Shown one piece after another: positions 37,682 to 48,600 of a stretch of 64,000 nucleotides of DNA; position 1 is the first letter of the stretch; the number at the start of each line of letters is the position of its first letter. This DNA comes from Rattus norvegicus (lineage: Eukaryota > Chordata > Mammalia > Rodentia > Muridae). Position numbers and translations under genes: made by a program. The stretch covers positions 221,535-285,534 of the forward strand of contig NW_026947399.1 in the NCBI RefSeq assembly GCF_036323735.1, in the 5' to 3' direction. The notes beneath the pieces are model-generated. The model did not search any database and was not told the DNA's origin. It saw only the letters and a list, made by a program, of their open reading frames with translations.

Positions 37682-38088
37682 TGTAAGTGAGGGTTCTGAG
37701 GGTACCTGGAAGAGAATGTGGGACAAAGGACCAAAGAAGGATGCCAAGACAAGAGTCTGAAAAAGGCGTCAATTTTATTTTTCTCCAAGGCTGAATTTAT
37801 ACCATAAGAGGGTTAACAGAGGGAGGTGGAACTAAGAAACATTTACGCAGGGCAAAACACATGCTTTGTTTGGTCACGGATTGATGTTGAAAGGATGGTA
37901 CAGAGTTTACAGGTTTGTCATATTATTAATCAGCAGGACAACATTACCATATTTTTATTTTCTTGACCACCAGATTTGTATTAGTCTTCTGCAGCTGACT
38001 GGGGATTTTCCATGAACCCAGTCATACTTAATACTAATCATAATAATAACATCTACAATGGAGGGCTTCAAGGGAATTGCAACCAACA
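37682..38088 (-). repeat. 3' LTR of the element
   Basis: About 407 bases, aligned end to end with 41,238-41,659. Shared blocks include 'ctccaaggctgaatttatac' and 'aggtttgtcatattatta'. Confidence 0.85.
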
Positions 38089-41000
38089 TCTCCAATTTAC
38101 ATATATTCAAATGTAAAAGTGACCAGTGCCCATGCATGTACTGGAATGCACCCCTTGGAAACTGCGTCTGTCTAACTTGGGGTGTTATTTGTCACATGTC
38201 CAAGAGAATCTTGTAGCCAGGGCCCATCATGGGATAAGGCAGCAGCTAATGTCGGCCCTCCTGTCTTAGGCCATTTATTCATGAATATATCATTCTCTAT
38301 CCATCAATGACTGTCCAGCTCTGCACGCAGGGGTGAGAATTTTTTGGTTTTTCAGCAAAGGCATCAGGACAGTAGGCAAAAAAGAATGATGGCCTCATTT
38401 GACTGAGGAACAAAAATGTCCTTCCCTGGACTGGGATGGAGATTTGTAGGTGAACTTGACCCTCATCAAAGCATCGTCGATAGTTAGCCTATGATAATAT
38501 AAGTGAATAGGTTTTGTTGTTATATTATCTCCCTGTTACTTAACAAGGCTGATAAATGATTAAATGTCCAAGGGCCAAAATATATAAGCAAAAGACAAGG
38601 AGATAAATAGGTATCCCATGCATGTCCAATAAGGAATAAGCAAACCCCGAATAATTAATGTACAGCATCATTAACTGAAAAATAAATAATGTGTTGATAC
38701 ATAGAAGGAAAAATAGCATGCTGATTGACATTTTTTAAAGTCTCAAAATAAATCAAATAGACAATACAATTTGGGTTCCTGCAACAATCATAATTGCATT
38801 ATCCAAAAAGTCAAATCCTATGAATGGTATTGCATTTTTGAAGAATACATAATTTAGCTGTCCTGGAGTGGGTGTTAGGTTTCTCATTCTTCTTGAAGCG
38901 ATGCAGTTCTTTGAGGAAGCAGGTCCTTTGAGTGGAATGCAGGCTGTAGATGAAGTCGCGTGTACCTTACGCCATGTTAAGTGCCTCGCTGGGCTCCTTC
39001 TTTGGATCTTTTTGCCCAAAAGCAGGTCAGTAAGAATGCACTGTATCTTTTAACAATTTTAAAGTAATTATAATCTCTGTATCAACCTCTGATTGAAACG
39101 TTCTAAGACCCCAAGTATATCAATTTAATATTTAGGGGAATGTACCATCCCTTGTTTTAAAATTAGTACCTTCAGAATGTGAATCTGGGACATCCATATT
39201 AGCAGGATGGTATATATTTTAAGTCAAATTACACAGTGTCTTGGGTGATAAAATTCTTAAGAACAGCGGTAAGGTGCCAGGCAAGAATGCTATGGGGTGA
39301 CATGGTGAGAGCACATGGAACAACCAGATAGGTGACAAATAGCATTCAGTCATACAGCTAAATGGGCCAGCTTTCTTGGGGCAAAAAGGCCAGCCCATAA
39401 TCAGGCACAAGCTTTGTGCCTGTGAAACAAAAATGAGAGCAGAGTGGCAGCTGGTTTGTTACTGGCTGTCTCTCGGGACTTTGATTGTCCTCAGCTCAGC
39501 TCAGCTCCTTAGAGTCAGCTCAGTGGCTCTGCCTCTCAAGAGACCCAGCCTCTGAAGGACACTAGGCTTCCAGTAAGAATTAATAACAAAAGGATAGAGA
39601 GATGGTTAAGAACTGAGTGCTAGATGCCAAGTGGCTGATAAAATAATTGTATGGTTCGTCTACTTTAAGGGGGAAGTTTCTTCCAGGCTGTCATACATGC
39701 TAGATGACCTTGTGCCAAAAGACCAGGAGAAAATAGCATTTGAGAATTGAAGGGGGGCTTGCCCAGGGGGTGTTATCCGATTGAAGCCTCAGATATCATA
39801 GAGTAAGCTATAGTTACAGGCAATTGGTTTTAAGGACGCTTTCGGCTACCATTCCTGAGGCAGTGGTCACAATTGTGTTGGGTTTCCGGACTCTTACAAC
39901 CAATAAATAGATTACTAACATTGGAGTACTGATCTTTAATAGAAGTATAGCCCTCCAAGGACTGCAGTGGTAGCCGTTCACCAAGCCGCCTCACTGAGTT
40001 AGAGGGCCATGAAAAAGAAAACATTGATCCTGACCGTGGCCACAGCCTCCAGTTGGAGTAAGCTGAAGAGCCGGTGCTCTTCTTGTCATCCTAGAGTAAA
40101 GCCTTTTCTGTCTGGCACAAAGAAGTTCCTCGCAGTCTGCTGCAGACTCTTTCTGAAACTATTTTCGGGACTACCCTGATTCCCAACCTGGGGCATTTTG
40201 ACCACAGGGGCAAGAACTGACTGCTGCAGGAATAGGATCAGAGGCACTGTCTATGTCAATGATGACTAACAAGGAAGGTGACTTAATGCTGAAGACCAAC
40301 TCCTCACTTGCAATAGGGCCAGCAGATAAGGCAGGTTCCCTGGCAGAAAACAATTTCTCTCAAGCAAATTATTTCCAAGTTAAGCACCAAGTATACCAAG
40401 TAAAACTTCTTGAGAAAGAAAGCAAACAGTTCCATGATTTCAAACACTATCATCAGTCCAAGTCCAAAAATGAAACAACAGCCAAAAAAGACACTCGACA
40501 ATACCAAAGAAAAAAACTAGACAAACAAGACCAAGAAAAAGCATTCTATAAGTGAATTCCACAGATGCCCATTACCTTCAATACCTGGCCCAAAATGCAG
40601 CTTAACCTTAGCTGTTTCTGGGATGAGGCAGAACATCTGATCCCACCTCCCAATGTGACTCTAGAGTGTCCTCTATATTCCTTTCTCCTCCTAGAGCATC
40701 CTCTAGGGCCTATGGCCTGTGACAACAAGCAAGTCGACCTGTCACAGCCATAAGCCCCTTACAGGACCAATAGCGACTACCAAGTGGACTCTAAAACTTC
40801 TCCAGTTGGGACTCAAACCCTTCAGACAGCAGGGGCATACAACACAAGTCAGCATAAAACAAAGGCGAAACATGACACAGAGACAAAACAGAAAGTAACA
40901 CAGAACACAAAACACAGACTTGCTCAAGCTTACCTCTGATCTCTTAACCAATTGTGGTCTGGAGGGAGCACAGTCCCTGTGATGCACCAAAGTGCTTTAA

Positions 41001-41237
41001 GACCCCATAGCCCTATTCTTTGTGTCCTGAATGACTCTCTGTGTCCTGTCACAAAAGTTGAGAGTAGAATGCTTGTCCCATCACTCAGCAATAGCTCTGG
41101 GAGGGGGTTAGGGGTGGGAGCCAAAGGTCCAAGAAGGAGCAAAGTCTTCCACAAACAAAGAAGACAGACCAGCCTATTAATAGGGAAAGACTTTCTCCTC
41201 CAGGACACCTTCAAAGAGCCGCAACTTGGGTGCCTTT
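38089..41237 (-). other. LTR-element interior, no viral genes recognised
   Basis: There is no reverse transcriptase, protease or envelope signature in any frame. A 100-codon plus-strand open frame (40,253-40,555), lysine- and glutamine-rich at its end, and several 60-95 codon minus frames lack domains. I did not identify a clear tRNA primer-binding site next to the 5' LTR. This fits a non-autonomous or gutted element. Confidence 0.6.
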
Positions 41238-41659
41238 TGTAAGTGAGAGATCAGAGGGTGCCTGGAATAGAATTGGGACAAGGGTTCTTGGGACAAAGAA
41301 TGACGTTAAGACAGGAGTCTGACCAGGGCGGCAATTTTATTTTCCTCCAAGGCTGAATTTATACCATAACAGGGGTAACAGAGGGCAGGGAAAAGTAAGA
41401 AACATTTACCCAGGACCAACATACAATACTGGTGTGGTCAGGTAATAAGGTGATGTTCACAAAGTATCAGAAATGTCACAGGTTTGTCATATTATTAGTC
41501 AGCAGGACAACTTTAAAATAGTATTATTTTTTCTTTACCACCAAATGTGTATTACTATTTTGCAGCTTGGTGGGGATTTTCCATGAAAATAGTGATAGTA
41601 AATTCTAACCATAATAATATCATCAACAGTGGAGGGCATCAAGAGTGTCGCTCCAAACA
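41238..41659 (-). repeat. 5' LTR of the element
   Basis: About 422 bases. The minus strand carries TATAAA and AATAAA within the block near 41,335-41,365. It is bounded on the right by resumption of macrosatellite unit 7. Confidence 0.85.
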
Positions 41660-42925
41660 GAACTGAAGGGGCTTTCAACTGCACAAGAAAAACAATGCCA
41701 AAGAACCAGAGATTTCTGGTACTAACCCAATATTTTGTGCATGGACAGAATTATGGCTCCAACTGCATATGTAACAGAGGATGACCCTGTTGGGCACCAA
41801 TAGAAGGAGAAGCCCTTGGTCTTTCCAGGTTTGACTCCCAGTTCAAGTGAATGTCAAGGTGCAGTATGGGAGGTTATAGAAGAAGGGGAGAGGGGTCAGT
41901 TAGGGCTCATATTGACAGGAAACTGGGAAAGAAAATAACATTTGAAATGTAAATATAGAAATATCCAATTAAATAAGCAATGAATTTTGCCAAAAAATAA
42001 AAAAAAATGGAAGAAGTAAAAGAAACTGCTACCTAATCTCACCTATTGAAATCTAAAGGGTTACTGTAAGGGAATGGTAATCAGAGTAATACTAGTGAAA
42101 GACAGATGATGAAATCTCAACTAGAAGCACTTCTCTCTCCCAGATATCAGTGTCAGACACAAACTGCAATATAGGTATCCAAACCATGGAGGAGTTTTCT
42201 CTGAGCTAGGGACACAATTCCTGTCTCTCCCTTTTTCCTTAGGACCTTTTTCTTCTTTTCAAAAAGAGTAAAGTCCATGAGCTCTCAGGAAATCAACTGT
42301 GCATTTCCCAACCCTTGGCTTTGGGAATAAAGAAATTAATGATATAAACTCTCTGACTTCCAGGAACCATAAGAACAGGGAAGTCCAGATGCTTCTGAGA
42401 GGCTCACAGCTCTTGATTCCCATATGTGGAAGGGTCAGATCAAGGCTGTCTGTTCAGGGAACACACTAAACACCTACCAAGGATTCACTGAGCTCTCCAG
42501 TGGACCATGTATTTCTTCCTTTTTTATACCATGACAGAAGGGCAGCTTCCTTCTCCTCATCTCGGATCCTTTCATCCTCTTTGCTCTCCCTAAAAAATGG
42601 CTGTTTACTCTGAATTAAAGGCCAGTTACAAACCCTAGATGTACTGAAGGAATATCTGAGAAGCAGGTGGTGTCACAACAACACTTCTGACCTCACAGAA
42701 GGAGCTAGGGCTCTCCAGGTTACAAGAGATTTTTCGGGAAGGACCTAATGATGATGATGTCACTGAGAACCTCCATGTCCTACCTGCTGAACAGCTTTCC
42801 TTATAATGACCAGTTTCAAGAGTGCCTTTTCCAGGAGAGTCTCTTGTGACACAGTGGAAACCTTTACATACTCCATCTTTCTAAATCTAGAGAATTGTCT
42901 TGTCTTCATTAGTGGTTACATGCTA

Positions 42926-43202
42926 CTACCCAAAGACTATACATGAACTAACCCGGGACTCCAAAATCATTGGTATCACTGAATGCCTAGTAGTGGCACC
43001 AGTGGAAGGGGAAGACTTTGGTCCTCCCAAGACTAAACCCCCAGTGAAGGAAAGTAATATGGGAGTGGATCGGGTTAGGAACACCCCTATAGAAGCTGAG
43101 TGGGAAGAGCTAGGAAAATGTTAACCTATAACCTAGAAAGGGAATAACATTTGAAATGTAAATAATAAATTTGCAAGTTAATGAAAATAGAAGAAAAAAA
43201 AA
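42926..43202 (+). mobile_element. L1 3' UTR fragment cut at the inner arm boundary
   Basis: Same insertion as the 3' end of the 24,691-31,600 L1: both share the identical 3' flank ('ctccttctggaagaggaga' here, its reverse there). It is cut at its 5' side by the macrosatellite junction at 42,925/42,926, not by ordinary 5' truncation, since the other copy continues. Confidence 0.88.
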
Positions 43203-44890
43203 CACTCCTTCTGGAAGAGGAGAACATATGATTTTCCGTTAAGGATCAATGGGAAGAATTTTGGACACCTGGACAAATGTCGAAAAACCCTATTGAATAT
43301 TGGAAACATTTGGTTATTTCCGGAAAGTCCTGGGTGGATAGGAACATCTTGGGGAAAAATGGGAGATCCAAGTTCTCCATGTCTAGATAGGGAATGATGT
43401 TGGGAACCTGGAATGTGTGTGAATATTACCTGGCCCAGTTTGTCAGTAGAAGAGTCAGCAGAAGGTGGCCCAGGTACAGTGTGGTTTTCTCTGAAACTTT
43501 CACTGTTCTCTCCAGCACTGTGGTTTGTAGATGTTGCAGGCACTCTGGCTACCATCTCGTCAAAGTCCAGATTTTTTCAAACCCAGTAGACATAACCCGC
43601 TTTTTTTTTTCATCTTCCCAAGAATGGGCACTAAAGATGAGGCCACTCTTTTTTCTAGTAGCAGGATGTAAAGCAGATCTTCTGGTATCCCTGGTCAGTG
43701 TGTTACTCAGTGATCTGCTATCCTTGGTCAGTGGATTACTCATGCCCCAAGGAACCCTCAGAGGAAGTGGAACTGTCCATTTCTTGTTCTCAGTCAGTTA
43801 CCTCTTGGGGTCTAGGGCCCTCTTACTGACTGAAGCCTTTATATGATCTTTGAGTTTCTGTAGGTTTTCTTTAACACGAGCATCAGATTTTTTGAATCTC
43901 TGGTCTTCATAGGGTTTTGGGCACCTGAACTTGTGCCGAGTCCATGTAAGTAGTCCTGGAGGTGCAAACTTGCTCGGGTCTCTGCTATTCAAGTGCTTCC
44001 CCCATTGAGGAATGATGTTGTAATCTGGTTCGGGGACACTGAAGGCAGTCTCAGGTGGCGGAGGCTGGGAACCCTTCAAGTGCTTCCCCCATTGGAGTCC
44101 GGTGTTATAATCTGCTCGGGGGGACACTGAAGGGGCTTCCAGGCTGTGGAGGCTGGGAAATCGGCAGTGCATGGTCAGAGGGTAAAGTCCCGGATGAGGC
44201 TCGCTGGACTCTCTCCACACATCTGGCTGTTTAGTCGTTAAGAAAATTGAACAAGAAATCGTGAATGGGCTACTACCACGTAAGGGGCAGTGAATGTACT
44301 TGCCCAGAGGTGAGTCTTGGTGAACATCAGTTGAGCTGTATCCTTTGAGTATGGGTCTCTCTCCCGAGAACTGTGGACAAGTCCAGAAAGAAAAGCAGGG
44401 GAATCTCGAGTGAACCTTGATCTCAGGAAACAAAGTTGGATAGGGGCTGTCCTCGAGTTAGCACGGGGCAGTAGCGAGGTCTGCACGGACCAGTTGCGAG
44501 GTCTTCACCGGGCACTTGCGAAGTCTCCACGGGGAAATCGCAAGGTCTGCATGGGGCAGTCTCGATGTCTCCAAGGGGCAGTCTCGATGTCTGCACGGGG
44601 TAGTGACAAGGTCTGCTGGGGCAGTCACGAGGTCTGCGTGGGGCAATAGCGAGGTCTGCACGTTGCAGTCGCGAGGTCTGCACGGACCAGTCAGGAGCTG
44701 CCTCACTTGTCAGTATTTGTAGTAGCGGCGCGATCATCCAAGCTTTCCGATTGAGGAGGAACCCTATCGACTCTCTTCCTTTGAGTCCAGAGTGCTATCT
44801 GCTCTCTGTCAGGGGCCGAGATAAGGGATTCTGGAAGGAGCAACATGAATGGAAAGGGAAAGGGGTGCTTAGGACATTGTGCGGTCAAGC
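43203..44890 (-). pseudogene. Gene-like block, unrecognised, decayed (right-arm copy)
   Basis: Mirror of 23,041-24,690 and better preserved. The longest open piece, 43,798-44,433 (211 codons, no ATG start), spans two of the 87 bp repeats and the basic segment FRCPKPYEDQRFKKSDARVK. An upstream piece in the same frame (44,458-44,706) crosses the 22 bp minisatellite, separated from it by one in-frame TAA at about 44,458. Two further pieces, 43,549-43,743 and 43,178-43,555, cover the C-terminal part in other frames. Family unknown. The parallel open structure in both arms is suggestive of a former protein, but stops and frameshifts argue against current coding. Confidence 0.45.
44455..44698 (-). 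repeat. CpG-rich 22 bp minisatellite, about 11 copies
   Basis: Units such as 'gaggtctgcacggggcagt' repeat every 22 bases (occasionally 21). About 25 CpG dinucleotides fall within roughly 300 bases around it, in an otherwise CpG-poor window. Because 22 is not a multiple of three, the array is open in several frames, which explains the overlapping open frames on both strands. Confidence 0.9.
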
Positions 44891-45620
44891 GAATATTACA
44901 ACAGGGTAAATCGCTCTAACTGGAGGCCATCAGTGTTGCAGTGATGTGTCTTGGAACATCATAAGCAAATGGGAAAGGCTGATCCAGACCCTTGCTCCTC
45001 AGAGACTGCAGGGACTAGAAAATCACTGGTTGACTGTGTTACGGAATGAACATGTGAGGATGTGAATAGAGCATAGAATGCATGGGATTGATATTAGAAT
45101 TCCATGTGACTTCCAGGTGTTACTGTGATGCTTCTGCTTAGATGTATCACTATTTTTTCTTGTCCTAAAGCTCTTAATATTCTTTCCAATATGATAGTTT
45201 TGAAATATTGAGTATGCTACACAATGGAATGTATTTTTTCTAGTCACATGTATTGAAATTCTAAATGCCTCTTGATATCTTACGCAGTTGCCTGGCTAGA
45301 AATCCTGGGATGCTTTCAATACTGGTAAGCTGATTGAATACAACTGTTTGCATTACAAACTTTTCTTTTAAATAATTCTTTTGGTGATCCCCAATTAGAT
45401 TGTGCAAATGCCTCCCGCCTTTTACAGACATATCTACAATCACCCTTGCTTGGAGAAAGGAGTTAAGTGTCATGCCTTCTTTGAATGAAGAGAAAGATCT
45501 AAGGCTACACTCCTCAGAGAAACAAGCAATCAGGAACTGTAGGAAGAAATATGCATCTAGGGAACACTAAGTGTTCCAAGCTAACCTGAGCAGTAAAATA
45601 ATGTATGGAAAATACCACTC
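44891..45620. other. Arm sequence, including ~330 bases absent from the left arm
   Basis: 44,891-45,290 matches 22,640-23,040. 45,291-45,620 has no counterpart in the left arm, where the L1 tail joins the shared sequence directly. No gene or named repeat is seen in it. Confidence 0.65.
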
Positions 45621-45658
<38 letters not shown>

Positions 45659-45685
45659 TATTATTATTATTATTATTATTATTAA
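45621..45685. repeat. (TAA)n/(TTA)n near-perfect palindrome
   Basis: A TAA run flips to TTA at the central AATT (45,656-45,659), giving a perfect self-complementary stem of about 28 bases per side with no loop. It marks the tail of the right-arm L1. The left-arm counterpart is only a short AAT-rich tail. Confidence 0.95.
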
Positions 45686-48600
45686 CCATTGTATTTGTTT
45701 TCATTTCAAATATTAACCCGTTTCCAGATCCTGTTAATAAACTCCATCCACCACATACTCCTCCTCTTTGTTTCTAAGAGGGTGCCTCCCCAACTCTCCC
45801 AATCATTCTTGCCTCACCCATCTAGAATCACTGTTCTCTGAATTGCTCTTCTCTAGGACATCAAGCATCTAAAGGACCAAGTGCTTCCCTTTCCACTGAT
45901 GTGAGTTGAGGCTGTTCTCTGCTACATATGTAGGGTACCAGACAATGTATATTCTATAGTTGGTGGTTAGAACCAGGGGTACTCTGAGGGGTCTGGTTAA
46001 TTGAAATCATTGTTCTACCTCTAATTACAATCCCCTTCAGATTCTAAATCCCTTCCCCTACATCGTCCATTGGGATCTCTAGGTTCAGTTCAATGGTTGG
46101 CTTTCCTGGCAAAGCCTCTCAGAGAACAGGCATATCAGACTCCTGTTTGCAAGCACATCTCAGCAACAGCAACAGTGTCCGGTTTGTTGTCTGCAGATCT
46201 CTGGAAGGCCTTTCCTCCAGCCTCTGCTCCATTTTTGCCCCTGCCTTTTCATTAGACAGGGATAACTCTGCTTTAATAAGAGCTGGGTGACTGGTCCCAT
46301 CCTTGCACTGGGGGCTATGTCTATCTACTGCAGGTGGTTTTTCAGGTTCAATATCACTGTTGTGTATGTTGGCTAATGTCATCACTGTTGGGTCCGGGGA
46401 ACCTGTCGCATCCCTAGTACCTGGGACATTCTAGAGAGTACCCCCTTACTAGTGAGTACATGCTATGTGCCTTTATTTGTGATTGGGTTACTTCACTCAG
46501 GATGATATTTTCTGATTTCATCCTTTTGCCTATGAATTTCATGAAGTCATTCTATTTAACAGCTGAGTATCAAACCATTGTGTAAATGTACCACATTATA
46601 TGAATCTGTTTCTATTTTGAGGGACATCTGGGTTCTTTCCAGCTTCTCTCTTTTATAAATAAGACTGCTATGACCATAGTGGAGCACGTGTCCTTGTTGT
46701 AGGTGGGAGCAAGTTTTGGGTATGTGCCATCGAATGGTACAGCTGGGTCCTCAGGTAGTAAATACTATGTTCAATTCTCTGCAGAACCTCCAGCCTGGTT
46801 TCCAGAGTGGTTTTAAGAGCTTGCACTATCAACAGTGACAGAGTGTTCCTTTCTCTCCACACCATTGCCAGAGTCTGTTGTCAACTGATTTTTTATCTTA
46901 GCCATTCTGACTGGTATGAGGTAGAATCTAAGGATTGTTTTAAATTGCTTTTCCCCAACGACTAAGGATGTTGAATATTTGTTTAGGTGCTTCTCAGCTG
47001 TTCAATATTCATCAGTTGAGAATTTTTGTTTAGAACTGTAGCCCACTATTAAATAGTGTTATTTGATTCTCTGGAGTAAATCTTCTCCTTGAGTTTTTTG
47101 TAAATATTGGATATTGGCTCTCTATCAGATGTAGGATTGGTAAAATCTTTTTCCAATCTGTATGTTGCTGTATGAAACTAAATACAGTGGTCTTTGCTTT
47201 ACACTAACTTTGAAATTTTATGAAGTTCTATTTGTCGATTCTTGATCTTAGAGCAAAAGTAATTGGTGTTCTATTCAGGAAATTTTCCCCAGTACCAATG
47301 TGTTCAAGGTTTTCCCTGCTTTTTCTTTAATTAGTTTCAGTTTCTCTGGTTTTATTTGGAGGTCTTTAATCCACTTTTACTTGAGCTGTGTACAAGGAGA
47401 TAGGAATGTATTGATTTGCATTCTCCTGCATTCTGTCCTTCAGTTGAAACAGCACAATTTTTATCCACTGAATGATTTTAGATCCTTTTTCAATAATGAA
47501 GTTGTGTGGGTTCTTTTCTGCATCTTCAATTCTATTCCATTGATCTACCTGCCTGTCTCAATACCAATACAATACAATTTTTCATCACAATTGCTCTGTA
47601 TTACAACTTGAGCTCAGGGATGGTGATTTCTCCAAAATGATTTTTTTTCAGAATAATTTTCTCTATCCTGTGATTTATTTTATTGCAAATAAATTTGAAA
47701 ACTTTCACTTTTATGTTTGTGAAGAATTGATTTGGAATATTGATGGGGAATCCATTCAATCTATAGGTTGCTTTTGGTAAAATGGCCATTTTTACAATAT
47801 TAATCCTGCCAATACACGAACATGGGAGTTCTTTCTAATTTCTGAGATCTTCAATTTCTTTCTTCATAGACTTGTTTTCTTGTCATATATATCTTTCACT
47901 TGCTTGGTTAGAGTGAATCTGAGTTATTTTATAAGCTTCTTTATTATTGTCAAGGGTGTCATTTCCGTAATTTCTATCTCAGCCTTTTTCTCTTTTGAGT
48001 AGAGGAAAGTTACTTATTTGTTTGAATCAATATTATATTCTGTCACTCTGCCAAAGTTGTTTATCAGGCTTAGAAGTTCACTTGTGGAATTTGTGGGGTC
48101 ACATAAATATACTACCACATAATCTGCATGCATATAGTGACATTTTGAATACTTCCTTTGCAATATGTATCTCTTTACCTCCATTTGTTGTCTAATTACT
48201 CTGGCTAGGACTTCAAATACTATATTGAAAAGGTAGGGAGAGAGTGTGTGTCCTTGTCTAGTTCCTGATTTTAGTGGGATTGTGTTAAGTTTCTCTCCAT
48301 TTAGTTTGATGTTAGCTACTGGTTTCCTGTATATTGCTTTTACTGTTCTTCAGTACGGTACTTGAATTTCTGATATTTCCAAGAGTTTTACCATGAAGGG
48401 TTAGGTTCTATAAAATGTTTTCTCAGCATTTAATGAGATGATTGCTTGTTTTTTTTTCATTGATTTGTTTTTGTAGTGGATTAGACTGATTGGTTATTAG
48501 GTTCTGTATATTAATCCATCCCTGTATGCTTGGGATGAAGCATACTTGATCATGATGTATCATTGTTTTGATGTGTTCTTGGAATTTGCATGCAAGAAAT

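Larger units (their letters stand above)
37682..41659 (-). mobile_element. LTR retroelement, ~4 kb, non-autonomous
   Basis: Two direct repeats bound the element, both opening TGTAAGTGAG and closing in ...CA on the plus strand (37,682-38,088 and 41,238-41,659). In minus orientation each LTR reads promoter (TATAAA) then poly(A) signal (AATAAA), so the element is on the minus strand. The flanking bases fit a diverged 4-6 base target-site duplication (ending gctg on the left, beginning gaactg on the right). The 3.1 kb interior shows no recognisable gag, pol or env. The LTRs differ at many positions, so the insertion is old. The family is not identified. Confidence 0.82.
37475..42925 (+). repeat. 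Macrosatellite unit 7, split by an LTR element, truncated at the right arm
   Basis: The unit begins at the TA junction near 37,475, is interrupted by the LTR element at 37,682-41,659, and resumes at 41,660 at the same internal position. It carries TGACCTCA at 42,688-42,695 and TGATGTCA at 42,755-42,762. It stops at about 42,925 within the 'cattagtggttacatgct' landmark, where the right arm starts inside an L1. Confidence 0.85.

Noticed and set aside
40253..40555. 100-codon Lys/Gln-rich plus frame inside the LTR element
   Set aside because: Antisense to the element, no domain, low complexity; probably chance.
23231..44698. Possible CRISPR array (regular 22-base repeats)
   Set aside because: The repeats are direct and contiguous without unique spacers, in a mammalian genome.
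44410..44722. Two plus-strand open frames across the 22 bp minisatellite (44,410-44,649; 44,516-44,722)
   Set aside because: A stop-free 22-base repeat is open in several frames on both strands, so openness here is not evidence of coding.
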